Below, in pieces: positions 16,870 through 26,392 of a stretch of DNA of 64,000 nt. The position numbers were made by a program, and so were the translations under genes. Source of the stretch: Paraburkholderia tropica (GTDB lineage: Bacteria > Pseudomonadota > Gammaproteobacteria > Burkholderiales > Burkholderiaceae); contig NZ_CAJZAR010000079.1 in NCBI RefSeq assembly GCF_914484835.1, positions 62,001-126,000 of the forward strand. Reading direction: 5' to 3'. Below the pieces are notes generated by a model. It saw only the letters and a list, made by a program, of their open reading frames with translations, did not search any database and was not told the DNA's origin. Position 1 is the first letter of the stretch. Every line of letters begins with the position of its first letter.

Positions 16870-17673
16870 TTATCCGCGATTCAAAGCCTGCACCGCATCG
16901 AGCGCGCCGCCCACCATCGCGCTCAACACCGGCTGCACCTTCTGCGCGAGATCGGGCCGATAGTCGAATGGCGCGTCCTCGTTCATATAAGTCGACTGGC
17001 ACATTTCGAGCTGCACGGCATGCACGCCGTCTTGCGGCACGCCGAAATGGCGCGTGATATAGCCGCCTTTGAATCGGCCATTCGCAATCGACGTGAATGC
17101 ACTCGCGCTCGCGCCGCGCTCGACGGCCGCCTGCACCGATGCATGCGTCGTGCGTCCGTCCTGCGTGCCGATATTCAGATCCGGCAATTTATCGTCGAAT
17201 AAACGCGGCAGCACGCTCGCAATCGAGTGCGCTTCCCACAACAGCACGTTCGCATGGTCGGCGCGCAGACGTTGCAGTTCCGCGCGCAGCGTGTCGTGAT
17301 ACGGCTGCCAATAAGCTTGCACGCGGCGCTGGCGTTCCGCGGCATCGGGCGCGCGGCCCTCGCGATAAATCGGCTCGCCGCGAAACGTTTCCGTGGGACA
17401 CAGCGACGTAGTCGTCTGGCCCGGATAGAGACTTTCGTCGTTCGGCGGACGATTCAGGTCGATCACATAACGCGAAATGCGCGCGCCCAGAATCGTCGCG
17501 CCGAGCGCCTTCGCGAAGGCGTAAAGACGATCGAGATGCCAATCCGTATCGGCGACCGTGAGCGCGATGTCGCTGTACTGATCGCGCAAATCGGCGGGAA
17601 TCGTCGTGCCCAGATGCGGAATCGAAACGAGCAAAGGCGCCGTGCCGCGTTCGAGCGTAAAGAGTTCGGTCAT
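16870..17673 (-). CDS. hutG: N-formylglutamate deformylase
   Basis: 267 residues, MTELFTLERGTAPLLVSIPHLGTTIP. Matches the N-formylglutamate amidohydrolase family: SIPHLG, DTDWHLDRLY, RYVIDLNRPP and the metal/active-site region LLWEAHSIAS. It completes the five-step histidine pathway by giving glutamate and formate, which fits the presence of hutF just upstream (27 bases). Last gene of the hut operon. Confidence 0.93.
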   Translation of the reverse strand: MTELFTLERGTAPLLVSIPHLGTTIPADLRDQYSDIALTVADTDWHLDRLYAFAKALGATILGARISRYVIDLNRPPNDESLYPGQTTTSLCPTETFRGEPIYREGRAPDAAERQRRVQAYWQPYHDTLRAELQRLRADHANVLLWEAHSIASVLPRLFDDKLPDLNIGTQDGRTTHASVQAAVERGASASAFTSIANGRFKGGYITRHFGVPQDGVHAVQLEMCQSTYMNEDAPFDYRPDLAQKVQPVLSAMVGGALDAVQALNRG

Positions 17674-17700
17674 GATTCGGTCCGTTGAATGGCGGTGCGC

Positions 17701-19116
17701 TTACGCGTCGGCAAGCAGGCGCGCGAGCGTCCGGCGATAGTCGGCATAAAGGCGCGCTTCGTCGCGATGACGGCGCTGTTCGATCACTTTCTCGCCGCCG
17801 GTATAAACATCGAGCACCGGCGTCTCGCCGTGTTCGCAGAACACCACTGACGAGAGCCACGTGCGCGGCGTCTGCTCGGCGAGATTCGGATGCTGCGGAT
17901 CGAGCACGATCCAGTCGGCGCGCGCGCCCGTTTCGAGCGCGCCCACCTGACGGCCCGTCGCCCGCGCGCCGCCTGCCAGCGCGCCTGCATAAAGCCGGTC
18001 GGCGACACAAGCCGTTTGCGGCGAAGCGAGCACGTTGCGCTCGCGGCGCACGAGACGCTGGCCGTATTCGAGCAGACGCAATTCCGCGCGCCAATCGACG
18101 CCGATATGGCTGTCCGAGCCCACGCCGAATGCACCTTGCGCGTCGAGATAATCGTGCGCCGGGAAAATGCCGTCGCCGAGATTCGCCTCGGTGGTGAGGC
18201 ACAAGCCCGCGACCGCGCCGCTGCGCGCGAGCGCAAGCGTCTCCTGCGCGTCGACGTGCGTGGCATGCACGAGGCACCAGCGCGCATTCACATCGAAGCG
18301 ATCGAGCAGCCACTGCACCGGGCGCGCGCCTTCGGTCTCGATGCACGCATCGACTTCAGCGGTTTGCTCAGCGATGTGGATATGCACGGGCGCGCCGGGC
18401 AAGGCCGCGTCGAGACCGTCGAGCATCGCGCGCAAGGAATCGTGCGAGACCGCGCGCAACGAATGCGGCGCGACGCCGTAACGCAACGCGCCCTGCTCGG
18501 GATGCGTTTCGCGCAGCGCTTCGATGTTCGCGAGCAACTGCTCGGGCGTGTTGATGAAGCGGCGCTGATCGTCGCGCGGCGCGCGCGCGCCGAAGCCGCT
18601 GTACTGGTAAAGCACCGGCAGCATCGTCATGCCGATGCCCGTGTCGCGCGCCGCGCCCACCACGCGCTGCGCAAGTTCGGCGGGACTCGCGTAACGCTGG
18701 CCGTCCTGCGCGTGATGCACGTAATGGAATTCGCAGACGGACGTATAGCCCGCCTTGAGCATTTCCACGTAGAGCCAGCGCGCAATCGCACCGAGATCGT
18801 CGGGCGTGATGCGCGCGGCGAAGCGATACATCAGATCGCGCCAGCTCCAGAAACTATCGGTGGGATTCGCGCGGTATTCGGTAAGGCCCGCCATCGCGCG
18901 CTGAAACGCGTGCGAATGAAGATTAGGCATGCCTGGTATCACCGGACCGGACGCCACCGCCACGCCTGCTGGCGCAGCGGGAAGATCGGCCTGCACACGC
19001 AGCAGCGTGCCGCGCGCGTCCCATTCGAGCAGGACGTTACGCCGCCAGCCTTCGGGCAGCCACGCGTGCGCCGCGAACAGCGCGCGATTGGAAGAATCGG
19101 AATTCAAGGTGTTCAT
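17701..19116 (-). CDS. hutF: Formimidoylglutamate deiminase
   Basis: 471 residues from ATG at 19116, which overlaps the hutI stop by ATGA. Amidohydrolase-fold enzyme: GMPNLHSHAFQRAMAGLTE carries the metal HxH pair, VHIHIAEQ and HATHVD further ligands, and GVGSDSHIGVDWR the catalytic Asp. Converts N-formimidoyl-glutamate to N-formyl-glutamate and ammonia, so this bacterium uses the deiminase route rather than HutE-type formiminoglutamase. Confidence 0.93.
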   Translation of the reverse strand: MNTLNSDSSNRALFAAHAWLPEGWRRNVLLEWDARGTLLRVQADLPAAPAGVAVASGPVIPGMPNLHSHAFQRAMAGLTEYRANPTDSFWSWRDLMYRFAARITPDDLGAIARWLYVEMLKAGYTSVCEFHYVHHAQDGQRYASPAELAQRVVGAARDTGIGMTMLPVLYQYSGFGARAPRDDQRRFINTPEQLLANIEALRETHPEQGALRYGVAPHSLRAVSHDSLRAMLDGLDAALPGAPVHIHIAEQTAEVDACIETEGARPVQWLLDRFDVNARWCLVHATHVDAQETLALARSGAVAGLCLTTEANLGDGIFPAHDYLDAQGAFGVGSDSHIGVDWRAELRLLEYGQRLVRRERNVLASPQTACVADRLYAGALAGGARATGRQVGALETGARADWIVLDPQHPNLAEQTPRTWLSSVVFCEHGETPVLDVYTGGEKVIEQRRHRDEARLYADYRRTLARLLADA

Positions 19117-20336
19117 GCGCGTTGACCGCGTTCGAAAACAGTTTGACCGCCGCGCACGACGCGCGCGCACAGCGGGCGGCCGATCCAGTAGGCCAGTTCG
19201 GCGAGCGATTGCACCTGCCAGACCGCGAAATCGGCGGGACGTCCCACGCCTAGCGTGCCGTGATGCGCCGCGTCGCCGAATGCCTGCGCAGCGTGACGCG
19301 TCACGCCTTGCAGCACTTCGGGGACGGTCATGCGAAACAGCGTGGTCGCCATGTTCATCATCAGCAGCAGCGAGGTCGCGGGCGACGTGCCGGGGTTGCT
19401 GTCGGTGGAGATCGCGATCGGCACCTCGTAGCGGCGCAGCAGATCGAGCGGCGGCAACTGCGTTTCGCGGATGAAGTAATACGCGCCCGGCAGCAGCACC
19501 GCCACGCTGCCCGCTTCCTTCATCGCGGCCACGCCTGCTTCGTCGAGAAACTCCAGATGATCCGACGACAACGCGCCATAACGCGCCGCCAGCGCCGCGC
19601 CGCCGCTATTCGACAATTGCTCCGCGTGCATTTTCACGGGCAGATGGCGGCGCGCCGCGGCTTCGAACACGCGCTCGCTCTGCGCGATCGAAAAGCCGAT
19701 GCGCTCGCAGAACACATCGACGGCATCGACGAGACCTTCGTCCGCGAGCGCGGGCAGCATGCGTTCGCAGACTTCGTCGATATAGGCGTCGGCGCGTCCC
19801 GCGTATTCGGGCGGCAATGCGTGCGCGCCGAGAAACGTCGTGCGCACCGTCACCGGATAACGCTCGCCCAGTTGCCGCGCGATGCGCAGCATTTTGCGTT
19901 CGGTATCGAGTTCGAGGCCGTAGCCCGATTTGATTTCGACGGCGGTCACGCCTTCCGCGAGCAGCGGTTCGAGACGCGCGGCCGATTGCGCGAAGAGTTC
20001 GGCTTCGCTCGCGGCGCGCGTGGCGCGCACCGTCGAAACGATGCCGCCGCCCTGGCGCGCGATTTCCTCATAGCTCACGCCCGCGAGGCGTTGCGCGAAT
20101 TCGTCGGCGCGCTGGCCGCCGTAGACCAGATGCGTATGGCAGTCGACGAGACCCGGCGTCACCCACGCGCCGCCGAGGTCTTCGCGCGGCCATTGCGCGT
20201 ACGTAGCGGGTAGCGCCGACGCCGCGCCGAGCCACGCAATCGTGCCGTTCTCGACGACGATGGTCGCGTCGTCGATCGTGTCGCGCGGGTCGCCCTGCGC
20301 GCAGAGTTTGAGGTGATGCCAGACGGTTTGATTCAT
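19113..20336 (-). CDS. hutI: Imidazolonepropionase
   Basis: 407 residues. Metal-site motif LVDCHTHLVYGG, then KMHAEQLS and AISTDSNPGT as in HutI. Hydrolyses imidazolone-propionate to formimidoylglutamate. It overlaps hutF downstream and hutD upstream by four bases each (ATGA), showing translational coupling. Confidence 0.95.
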   Translation of the reverse strand: MNQTVWHHLKLCAQGDPRDTIDDATIVVENGTIAWLGAASALPATYAQWPREDLGGAWVTPGLVDCHTHLVYGGQRADEFAQRLAGVSYEEIARQGGGIVSTVRATRAASEAELFAQSAARLEPLLAEGVTAVEIKSGYGLELDTERKMLRIARQLGERYPVTVRTTFLGAHALPPEYAGRADAYIDEVCERMLPALADEGLVDAVDVFCERIGFSIAQSERVFEAAARRHLPVKMHAEQLSNSGGAALAARYGALSSDHLEFLDEAGVAAMKEAGSVAVLLPGAYYFIRETQLPPLDLLRRYEVPIAISTDSNPGTSPATSLLLMMNMATTLFRMTVPEVLQGVTRHAAQAFGDAAHHGTLGVGRPADFAVWQVQSLAELAYWIGRPLCARVVRGGQTVFERGQRA

Positions 20337-20992
20337 GGCGCTTTCGTGGAATGTCGTTGCACGTTCAGCGTAATGGCGAGCAGCGCGCCCTCGCCTTGCG
20401 TTTCGATTTCTGCTGCCTGCGCGCAGTCGATACGCAGCGTGTCGCCGGTTTCGAGCGCGATCCAGTCGCTGCCAGCGACGCGCGTACGCATGACGCCTTG
20501 CGCGCCATACAGCAGCACGGTATCCGTTTGCGCCGGAACGCGATGCGAACCCGCCTCGCGCCAGATATCGAGCGTGCCGCTCGCCACGTCGCGACGCACC
20601 ATCAGGTTGAAATCGCGCGTCGCGCCATCGACGAGACGCGCATCGATGGGCGTCGCGCCGTCGAAGCGCGCGACGTCCAGCTCTCGCGTGAGCGCGTGTG
20701 TCGTCAAACCCATCGCATCGCGTTCATCGAGCAACATGCCCGCGCCTTCGAGCAACACCAGCGTGCGATCGACGCCCGCGAAGCGCGAAAACGGCCCCGC
20801 CTGCGCAACATCGGCGACGCTTACGCGCCACGCGAAGGTCACGTCGTGCGCAACGTCATCGGCCAACAAAGGCGCAGACTCAGCCGCAATCTCGCGCGTG
20901 ACGCCGCCGCCGTTCTTCCACGGCGACGCCACGAGATCCGCGCCGCGCAGCAGCGTGAGCCGCGGCGCGTGCGTTGCGCGAACGTCGCTCAT
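20333..20992 (-). CDS. hutD: HutD/Ves-family protein of histidine utilisation
   Basis: 219 residues, beginning near LLRGADLVASPWKNGGGVTREIA, the WKNGGG signature of the HutD/Ves cupin family. HutD is thought to tune the hut pathway, probably by binding an intermediate; it is not a catalytic step. ATGA overlaps on both sides with hutI and hutU. Confidence 0.9.
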   Translation of the reverse strand: MSDVRATHAPRLTLLRGADLVASPWKNGGGVTREIAAESAPLLADDVAHDVTFAWRVSVADVAQAGPFSRFAGVDRTLVLLEGAGMLLDERDAMGLTTHALTRELDVARFDGATPIDARLVDGATRDFNLMVRRDVASGTLDIWREAGSHRVPAQTDTVLLYGAQGVMRTRVAGSDWIALETGDTLRIDCAQAAEIETQGEGALLAITLNVQRHSTKAP

Positions 20993-22677
20993 CGGCCCAG
21001 CATCGGCAGCTTGAGACCGGCTTCGCGCGCAGTCTGCTGCGCGAGTTCGTAGCCGGCGTCGGCGTGGCGCATCACGCCCGTGGCCGGGTCGTTGTGCAGC
21101 ACGCGGCCCAGGCGTTCATGCGCCGCCTGCGTGCCGTCCGCGACGATCACCACGCCCGAGTGCTGCGAGAAACCCATGCCCACGCCGCCGCCGTGATGCA
21201 GCGACACCCACGACGCGCCGCCCGCCGTGTTCAGCAGCGCGTTGAGCAGCGGCCAGTCGCTCACGGCGTCCGAGCCGTCCTTCATCGATTCGGTTTCGCG
21301 GTTCGGGCTCGCGACCGAACCCGTATCGAGGTGATCGCGGCCAATCACGATCGGCGCTTTCAACTCGCCGTTCTTGACCATCTCGTTGAACGCCTGGCCT
21401 AGACGATAACGATCCTTCACGCCCACCCAGCAGATCCGCGCGGGCAGCCCCTGGAACGCAATGCGTTCGCGCGCCATATCGAGCCAGTTGTGCAGATGCG
21501 GATCGTCGGGAATCAGTTCCTTGACCTTCGCGTCGGTCTTGTAGATGTCCTCGGGATCGCCCGAAAGCGCGACCCAGCGGAACGGCCCCTTGCCTTCGCA
21601 GAACAGCGGACGGATATACGCCGGCACGAAGCCCGGGAAATCGAAGGCGTTTTCGACGCCCATTTCCAGCGCCATCTGGCGAATGTTGTTGCCGTAATCG
21701 AGCGTGGCCGCGCCGCGTTCCTGCAGCGTGAGCATCGCCTGGACCTGATGCGCCATCGACTGCTTCGCGACCTTCACGATGCTGTCGGGCGCGACCTTCT
21801 GCGCCTCGCGCCACTGCTCGACGCTCCAGCCTTGCGGCAGATAACCGTTGATCGGATCGTGCGCGCTGGTCTGATCGGTCACGCAGTCCGGCGTGATGCC
21901 GCGCGTCACGCATTCGGCGAACACGTCGGCCGCGTTGCCGAGCAGACCCACCGAAACCGGCTTGCCCGTCTGCTTCGCTTCTTCGACGATGGCGAGCGCC
22001 TCGTCGAGCGTCTTCGCCTTGCGGTCGACGTAGCGCGTCTTCAGACGGAAGTCGATGCGCGTCTCGTCGCATTCCACCGCGATCATCGAGAAGCCCGCCA
22101 TCGTGGCTGCGAGCGGCTGCGCGCCGCCCATGCCGCCGAGGCCGCCCGTGAGAATCCAGCGGCCCTTCGGGTTGCCGTTGAAATGCTGGTTCGCGACCGA
22201 ATAGAACGTTTCGTACGTGCCCTGCACGATGCCCTGCGAGCCGATATAGATCCAGCTGCCCGCCGTCATCTGGCCGTACATCATGAGGCCCTTGCGGTCG
22301 AGTTCGTGGAAATGCTCCCACGTGGCCCAATGCGGCACGAGATTCGAATTCGCGAGCAGCACGCGCGGCGCGTCCGCGTGCGTGCGGAACACGCCGACCG
22401 GCTTGCCCGACTGGATCAGCAGCGTTTCGTCTTCGCCGAGATCCTTCAGCGACGCGAGGATCTGATCGAAACATTCCCAGTTGCGCGCGGCGCGACCGAT
22501 GCCGCCATAAACCACCAGCGCGTGCGGATGCTCGGCGACTTCCGGGTCCAGATTATTCTGGATCATGCGATAGGCGGCTTCCGCCAGCCAGGTCTTGCAG
22601 ACTTTCTCGCTGCCGCGCGGCGCGCGGATCGTGCGGGAAGGATCGAGGCGGGGATCGGTGAAGTTCGGATGGTTCAT
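20989..22677 (-). CDS. hutU: Urocanate hydratase
   Basis: 562 residues, near the family norm of about 560. NAD-dependent hydratase turning urocanate into imidazolone-propionate. Visible family segments include VVYGGIGRAARNWECFD, GSQGIVQGTYETF and GGLGGMGGAQPLA. First gene of hutU-D-I-F-G, with a palindromic HutC-type operator about 90 bases upstream. Confidence 0.96.
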   Translation of the reverse strand: MNHPNFTDPRLDPSRTIRAPRGSEKVCKTWLAEAAYRMIQNNLDPEVAEHPHALVVYGGIGRAARNWECFDQILASLKDLGEDETLLIQSGKPVGVFRTHADAPRVLLANSNLVPHWATWEHFHELDRKGLMMYGQMTAGSWIYIGSQGIVQGTYETFYSVANQHFNGNPKGRWILTGGLGGMGGAQPLAATMAGFSMIAVECDETRIDFRLKTRYVDRKAKTLDEALAIVEEAKQTGKPVSVGLLGNAADVFAECVTRGITPDCVTDQTSAHDPINGYLPQGWSVEQWREAQKVAPDSIVKVAKQSMAHQVQAMLTLQERGAATLDYGNNIRQMALEMGVENAFDFPGFVPAYIRPLFCEGKGPFRWVALSGDPEDIYKTDAKVKELIPDDPHLHNWLDMARERIAFQGLPARICWVGVKDRYRLGQAFNEMVKNGELKAPIVIGRDHLDTGSVASPNRETESMKDGSDAVSDWPLLNALLNTAGGASWVSLHHGGGVGMGFSQHSGVVIVADGTQAAHERLGRVLHNDPATGVMRHADAGYELAQQTAREAGLKLPMLGR

Positions 22678-22959
22678 GGCGTGCTTTCGTCTCGGCAGTG
22701 TCGGAAGGAAAGTTCGGGCGCGATACGGCGTCGCGACAACGTGAGGCCCAGTCTAACGCCGACAAGTTGTATATACAACTCGTTTCAATAAAACAAAGCC
22801 AGGGGATTACCCTGACGTTTCACGAGGTTTTTTAGCGTGTTAGCGGAGAATCGAGCGCTCTGAAGCGGCGCTCATTGACTAGACAAGACGACTACAAGAC
22901 AAGCACGACGGGCGTGCCGGGCGCGCGCAGAAAGGCGCGCCGCGAAGCGGGAAAAGGCG
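22678..22959. other. hutU promoter region between hutU and hutC
   Basis: 282 bases with the operator at 22765-22780 and a short imperfect direct repeat GACTAGACAAGACGACTACAA (near 22877-22898, split GACTAGACAAG / GACTACAAGACAAG). GGCGCGC...GCGCGCC at about 22921-22941 could fold after hutC but lacks a T-run. No hutH fits here. Confidence 0.5.
22765..22780. promoter_or_regulatory. HutC operator candidate
   Basis: AGTTGTATATACAACT is a perfect 16-base palindrome, containing the TGTAnnTACA core known for HutC/GntR-type repressors. Its position upstream of hutU, beside hutC, supports urocanate-relieved repression of the operon. Confidence 0.82.
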
Positions 22960-23673
22960 TCAGACCGTGCCGGCCAGATGAAAACGCGAAGCCGGATGCC
23001 AGAGGCGCACCGAGGTCGCCACGTGCTGGCCCACCCACGTGCGGCGCAGCAGCAGCAGACAAGGCTCGCCGATTTCCATCGCCAGATACTGGCGCACGCG
23101 CGCGTCGGGCTTCTGCGCGTAGATGCGGAATTCCGCGCGCTGGATCGGCGCGAGCCGCACCATATAGTGATTGGGCGTTTCGACCGTGAAGTCCTGTTCG
23201 AGATACTCGGGAAACACCTCGGGATTCACGTAGCGGTCCTCGTACTGGATCGGCTCGCCCTCCTCGCTGTGCACGATGCGCGAGTGATAGACCGGCCCCT
23301 GGTCGAGTTCGAGCGCGGCTATGGCGCCGGCGTCGTCGCTGGCTTCGAGCGCGAGCACGTTGGCGCTATGGCGATGGCCGCGCGCGGCAATTTCATCGGC
23401 GATATTGCGGATCTGCAGCGCCGTCGATTCGTATTGGCGCGGCGCCACGTAGGTGCCCGATCCCCGCACGCGGTTCAGCACGCCTTCGGCCATCAGTTCG
23501 CGCAGCGCGCGCGAAGCGGTCATGCGCGCGACGCCGAATTCCTTCACCATTTCCGTTTCGGACGGCACGACGTCGCCGGGCTTGAGCGCACCGCTTTCGA
23601 TCTGCGCGAGGACGTGACGCTTGATCTGTTCGTAGGCGGGCAGTGGCGCACCCTGAGCCGGCTTTTTTTGCAT
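22960..23673 (-). CDS. hutC: Histidine utilisation repressor, GntR family
   Basis: 237 residues from ATG at 23673 (MQKKPAQGAPLPAYEQIK); an upstream ATG at 23703 would add ten residues. N-terminal GntR winged helix (about 12-75: SETEMVKEFGVARMTASRALRELMAEG) and a UTRA effector domain (about 95-235). HutC represses hut genes and is released by urocanate. It is upstream of, and co-oriented with, hutU, but separated by 282 bases and an operator, so it probably has its own promoter. Confidence 0.9.
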   Translation of the reverse strand: MQKKPAQGAPLPAYEQIKRHVLAQIESGALKPGDVVPSETEMVKEFGVARMTASRALRELMAEGVLNRVRGSGTYVAPRQYESTALQIRNIADEIAARGHRHSANVLALEASDDAGAIAALELDQGPVYHSRIVHSEEGEPIQYEDRYVNPEVFPEYLEQDFTVETPNHYMVRLAPIQRAEFRIYAQKPDARVRQYLAMEIGEPCLLLLRRTWVGQHVATSVRLWHPASRFHLAGTV

Positions 23674-23885
23674 GGTGTCGAGCGGGAAATGGACCGGCCA
23701 CATTGTACCGTTGACGTTCCGGCGCGCCGCTGCGCTTCGTTCACGCCACGCGCGAAGCCCGCGCGCTTGCGTGCTAAGATCGGCGGCTTCCGGTCCAGGC
23801 CGCCGGTCCGGGCCATCTTGCGGCGCGCGTTCGCGGCGCCGCTCCCCTTCACGCCACCTTCACGCGCGCTCCGAGCGAAACGACC

Positions 23886-24497
23886 TTGAACGCACCGACC
23901 CAACTCATTTTCCTGCCGGGCGCCTCGGGCGACCCCGCGTTCTGGCAACCGATGGCGAACGCGCTCACCTATGAGGCCGAGCATCAGTTCCTCGCCTATC
24001 CGGGCTTCGGCGCCGAACCGGCCGACCCCGACGTCGAAAACTTCGAAGACCTCGTGCGCCGCCTCGTGCAGCGCATCGACCGTCCGACCGCGCTGATCGC
24101 CCAGTCGATGGGCGGCGTGCTGGCCCTGCGCGCGGCGCTCGCGAAGCCCGCGCTCGTCACGCACCTCGTGCTGGCCGTCACTTCGGGCGGCCTCGACACG
24201 CAGGCGCTGGGCGCGAGCGACTGGCGCGAGAGCTTCGGCAAGGAGAATCCGCATCTGCCGGACTGGTTCCTGACGCTGCGCGAAGACCTCACGGGCGAAC
24301 TGCCCTATATCCAGCAGCCGGTGATGCTGCTGTGGGGCGACGAAGACCCCATTAGCCCGCTCGCCGTCGGCGAAAAACTGCTGGAATTGCTGCCGAATTC
24401 CGAGCTCGATCTCGTGAACGGCGGCGGCCACGATCTGGCGAAAGCGCACGCGAGCGTGCTCGCCCCGCTCGTCGACGAGTTCCTGCAGCAAGCCTGA
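23886..24497 (+). CDS. Alpha/beta hydrolase
   Basis: 203 residues with an inferred TTG start (NAPTQLIFLPGASGDPAFWQ); the first ATG would cut off the first strand and oxyanion loop. Serine nucleophile in IAQSMGGVLA, acid in LLWGDEDPI, His in NGGGHDLA, so the triad is complete. A small esterase/lipase-like cytoplasmic protein of unknown substrate. Divergent from hutC by 212 bases; ended by a strong terminator. Confidence 0.82.
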   Translation: MNAPTQLIFLPGASGDPAFWQPMANALTYEAEHQFLAYPGFGAEPADPDVENFEDLVRRLVQRIDRPTALIAQSMGGVLALRAALAKPALVTHLVLAVTSGGLDTQALGASDWRESFGKENPHLPDWFLTLREDLTGELPYIQQPVMLLWGDEDPISPLAVGEKLLELLPNSELDLVNGGGHDLAKAHASVLAPLVDEFLQQA

Positions 24498-24512
24498 CGT
24501 CATTCGCACGTC

Positions 24513-24544
24513 GCGCGCGTGGCGCCACGCCACGCGCGCTTTTC
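24513..24544 (+). terminator. Rho-independent terminator of the hydrolase gene
   Basis: Twelve-base-pair stem GCGCGCGTGGCG / CGCCACGCGCGC with a CCA loop, then TTTTCCCC, 15 bases after the stop. Confidence 0.88.
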
Positions 24545-24791
24545 CCCTCTCCCCGGTCCCCTCTCCCCGCCTCGCTCTCCCACGCCTGCCGATCGCTCGC
24601 CCGATCGACGCTGCGCCTGCGCGCCGACTCGCGCCCCAACGCCTCCCGCGCCTTCTTTTCAGCTTTCACTTACTTTCAATTTGCATTCAATTCGCGTCGA
24701 TCTGCCGCGAAAAAGCCGCGAACTGACGCGATTGCGGCTTGACATTCAGCAGGCATAAAGCGACCATTGGCCGGTTCGATAAACGAAACGT

Positions 24792-24808
24792 CGTTCGCAT
24801 TGCGAACG
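24792..24808. promoter_or_regulatory. Operator-like palindrome upstream of the AtoE-type gene
   Basis: CGTTCGCA-T-TGCGAACG: eight-base perfect arms around one base, 112 bases before the transporter start. GTTCG...CGAAC spacing resembles sites of IclR-type regulators, but no regulator gene is adjacent. Confidence 0.5.
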
Positions 24809-24920
24809 CACGATAACAAGAACAACGAGCAGGCCGCCGCACGCATGCCGTGACACCTCGTGGCACGCCGCGCGTGGCGCACATCAGCTTGCAGCCACAC
24901 ACTGCGCGATTCATAACAGC

Positions 24921-26324
24921 ATGAAAAGAGACAACCACTCCAACGCGTCATCCACCGCCCAGCCACCCTCCGCGAAAGGCCGCGGCGTCGTCGCCGCCCT
25001 CGTCTATGTGTTCGAGCGGGTCATGCCCGACCCCTTCGTCCTCTCGATCTGCCTCACTGCGTTCGTCGCCGTGCTCGCGCTCGCGATTGCGCCGCAAGGC
25101 CATATCCCGACGCTGCTCGACGCCTGGTACACGGGCACCTTCGGCATCCTCGGCTTCGCGCTGCAGATGATCCTGATTCTCGCGACCGGCTACGCCATCG
25201 CCGAAGCGCCCATCGTCCAGCGCGGCCTGCGCGCGCTCGCGGCCAAAGCGCAGACGCCCGCGCGCGCCGCGCTGCTGGTGTTTCCGGTCGTCGCCATTGC
25301 GGCGTGGCTGAACTGGGGCCTCGGCCTGATCGTCGGTGCGCTGCTCTCGCGTGAAATCGCGCGGCGCGTGAAGGTCGATTTCGCGTGGCTCGTCGCCGGC
25401 AGCTATTCGGCGTGGTCGATCTGCAATAGCGGCCTGTCGAGTTCCATCGCGCTCTCGCAGGCTTCGCACGGCAACGCGCTCAATCTGGTCGAAAAGGCCA
25501 CGGGCCACGTCGTGCCGCTCGCCGAGACCGTGTTCGCGCCGTTCGTGTTCGTGCCGACCGTGCTGGTGGTCGTCGTGATGACCGCGATCTTCATCCGCAT
25601 GCACCCGAAGGCGGAAGACGTCGTGCCCTTCAATCAGGCCGCGCAGGGCGAAGACAGCGCGCCCAGCGACGACCCGCACGCGCGCCTCAGCGACACGCCG
25701 TCGTTCGCCACGCGCCTCGAACAGTCGATGCTCGGCACGCTGCTGCTGCTCGTGCTCGGCGTGGGTTTTCTGGCGATGGAGTGGAGCGAGAAAGGCTTCG
25801 ATCTCGACATCAACACGACCATCCTGATCTTCCTGCTGATCGGCCTCGCGCTCCAGCGCACGCCCATCGCCTACGCGAACGCGATCCGCCGCGCCGCCCG
25901 GCAGACCGGCTCGATGCTGCTGCAATACCCGGTCTACGGCGGCATCATGGGGATCATGAAAGGCACCGGCCTCGCGTCGATGATCGCCAAGGCATTCGTG
26001 ACGATCGCCACGCCGGTTTCGCTGCCGATCTGGAGCTATCTCAGTTCGCTGATCATCACGCTGCTGGTGCCGAGCGCGGGCGGTCACTGGGCCGTGCAAG
26101 GCCCGTTCGTGCTGCCCGCCGCGCTGAGCCTGCACGCCTCGGTGCCGCGCACCGCGATGGGCGTGGCGATGGCCGAAAACGTCTCGAACATGCTGCAACC
26201 GTTCTGGGCCGTGCCGATCGTGGCGATCGCGGGCATCCGCATCCAGCGCGTGATGGGCTACACGGCCGTGACGTTCGCGGTCTCGCTCGTGATTTACGCG
26301 GTGGCGCTCTGGCTCGTGCCGTGA
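24921..26324 (+). CDS. atoE: Short-chain fatty acid transporter, AtoE type
   Basis: 467 residues; ATG has only a weak ribosome site. After a polar N-terminus of about 22 residues come about 10-12 membrane segments, beginning ALVYVFERVMPDPFVLSICL, which is typical of the AtoE short-chain fatty acid family. Family segments GYAIAEAP, WLNWGLGLIVGALLSREIA and VPSAGGHWAVQGPF are present. Likely imports acetoacetate, butyrate or similar acids. It is alone, without atoDAB nearby, and ends in a very strong terminator. Confidence 0.88.
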   Translation: MKRDNHSNASSTAQPPSAKGRGVVAALVYVFERVMPDPFVLSICLTAFVAVLALAIAPQGHIPTLLDAWYTGTFGILGFALQMILILATGYAIAEAPIVQRGLRALAAKAQTPARAALLVFPVVAIAAWLNWGLGLIVGALLSREIARRVKVDFAWLVAGSYSAWSICNSGLSSSIALSQASHGNALNLVEKATGHVVPLAETVFAPFVFVPTVLVVVVMTAIFIRMHPKAEDVVPFNQAAQGEDSAPSDDPHARLSDTPSFATRLEQSMLGTLLLLVLGVGFLAMEWSEKGFDLDINTTILIFLLIGLALQRTPIAYANAIRRAARQTGSMLLQYPVYGGIMGIMKGTGLASMIAKAFVTIATPVSLPIWSYLSSLIITLLVPSAGGHWAVQGPFVLPAALSLHASVPRTAMGVAMAENVSNMLQPFWAVPIVAIAGIRIQRVMGYTAVTFAVSLVIYAVALWLVP

Positions 26325-26392
26325 TGCGCTGATCGCCGCTGCATGGGCCGCATGACATCGGCCTGCGATGCAGTCTCCGTTTGAGCGGCCCA

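Larger units (their letters stand above)
24498..24920. other. Intergenic region upstream of the AtoE-type gene
   Basis: Holds the terminator at 24513-24544, a polypyrimidine run with the direct repeat CCCCTCTCCCC twice (about 24544-24568) and the palindrome at 24792-24808. No gene is supported. Confidence 0.6.
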
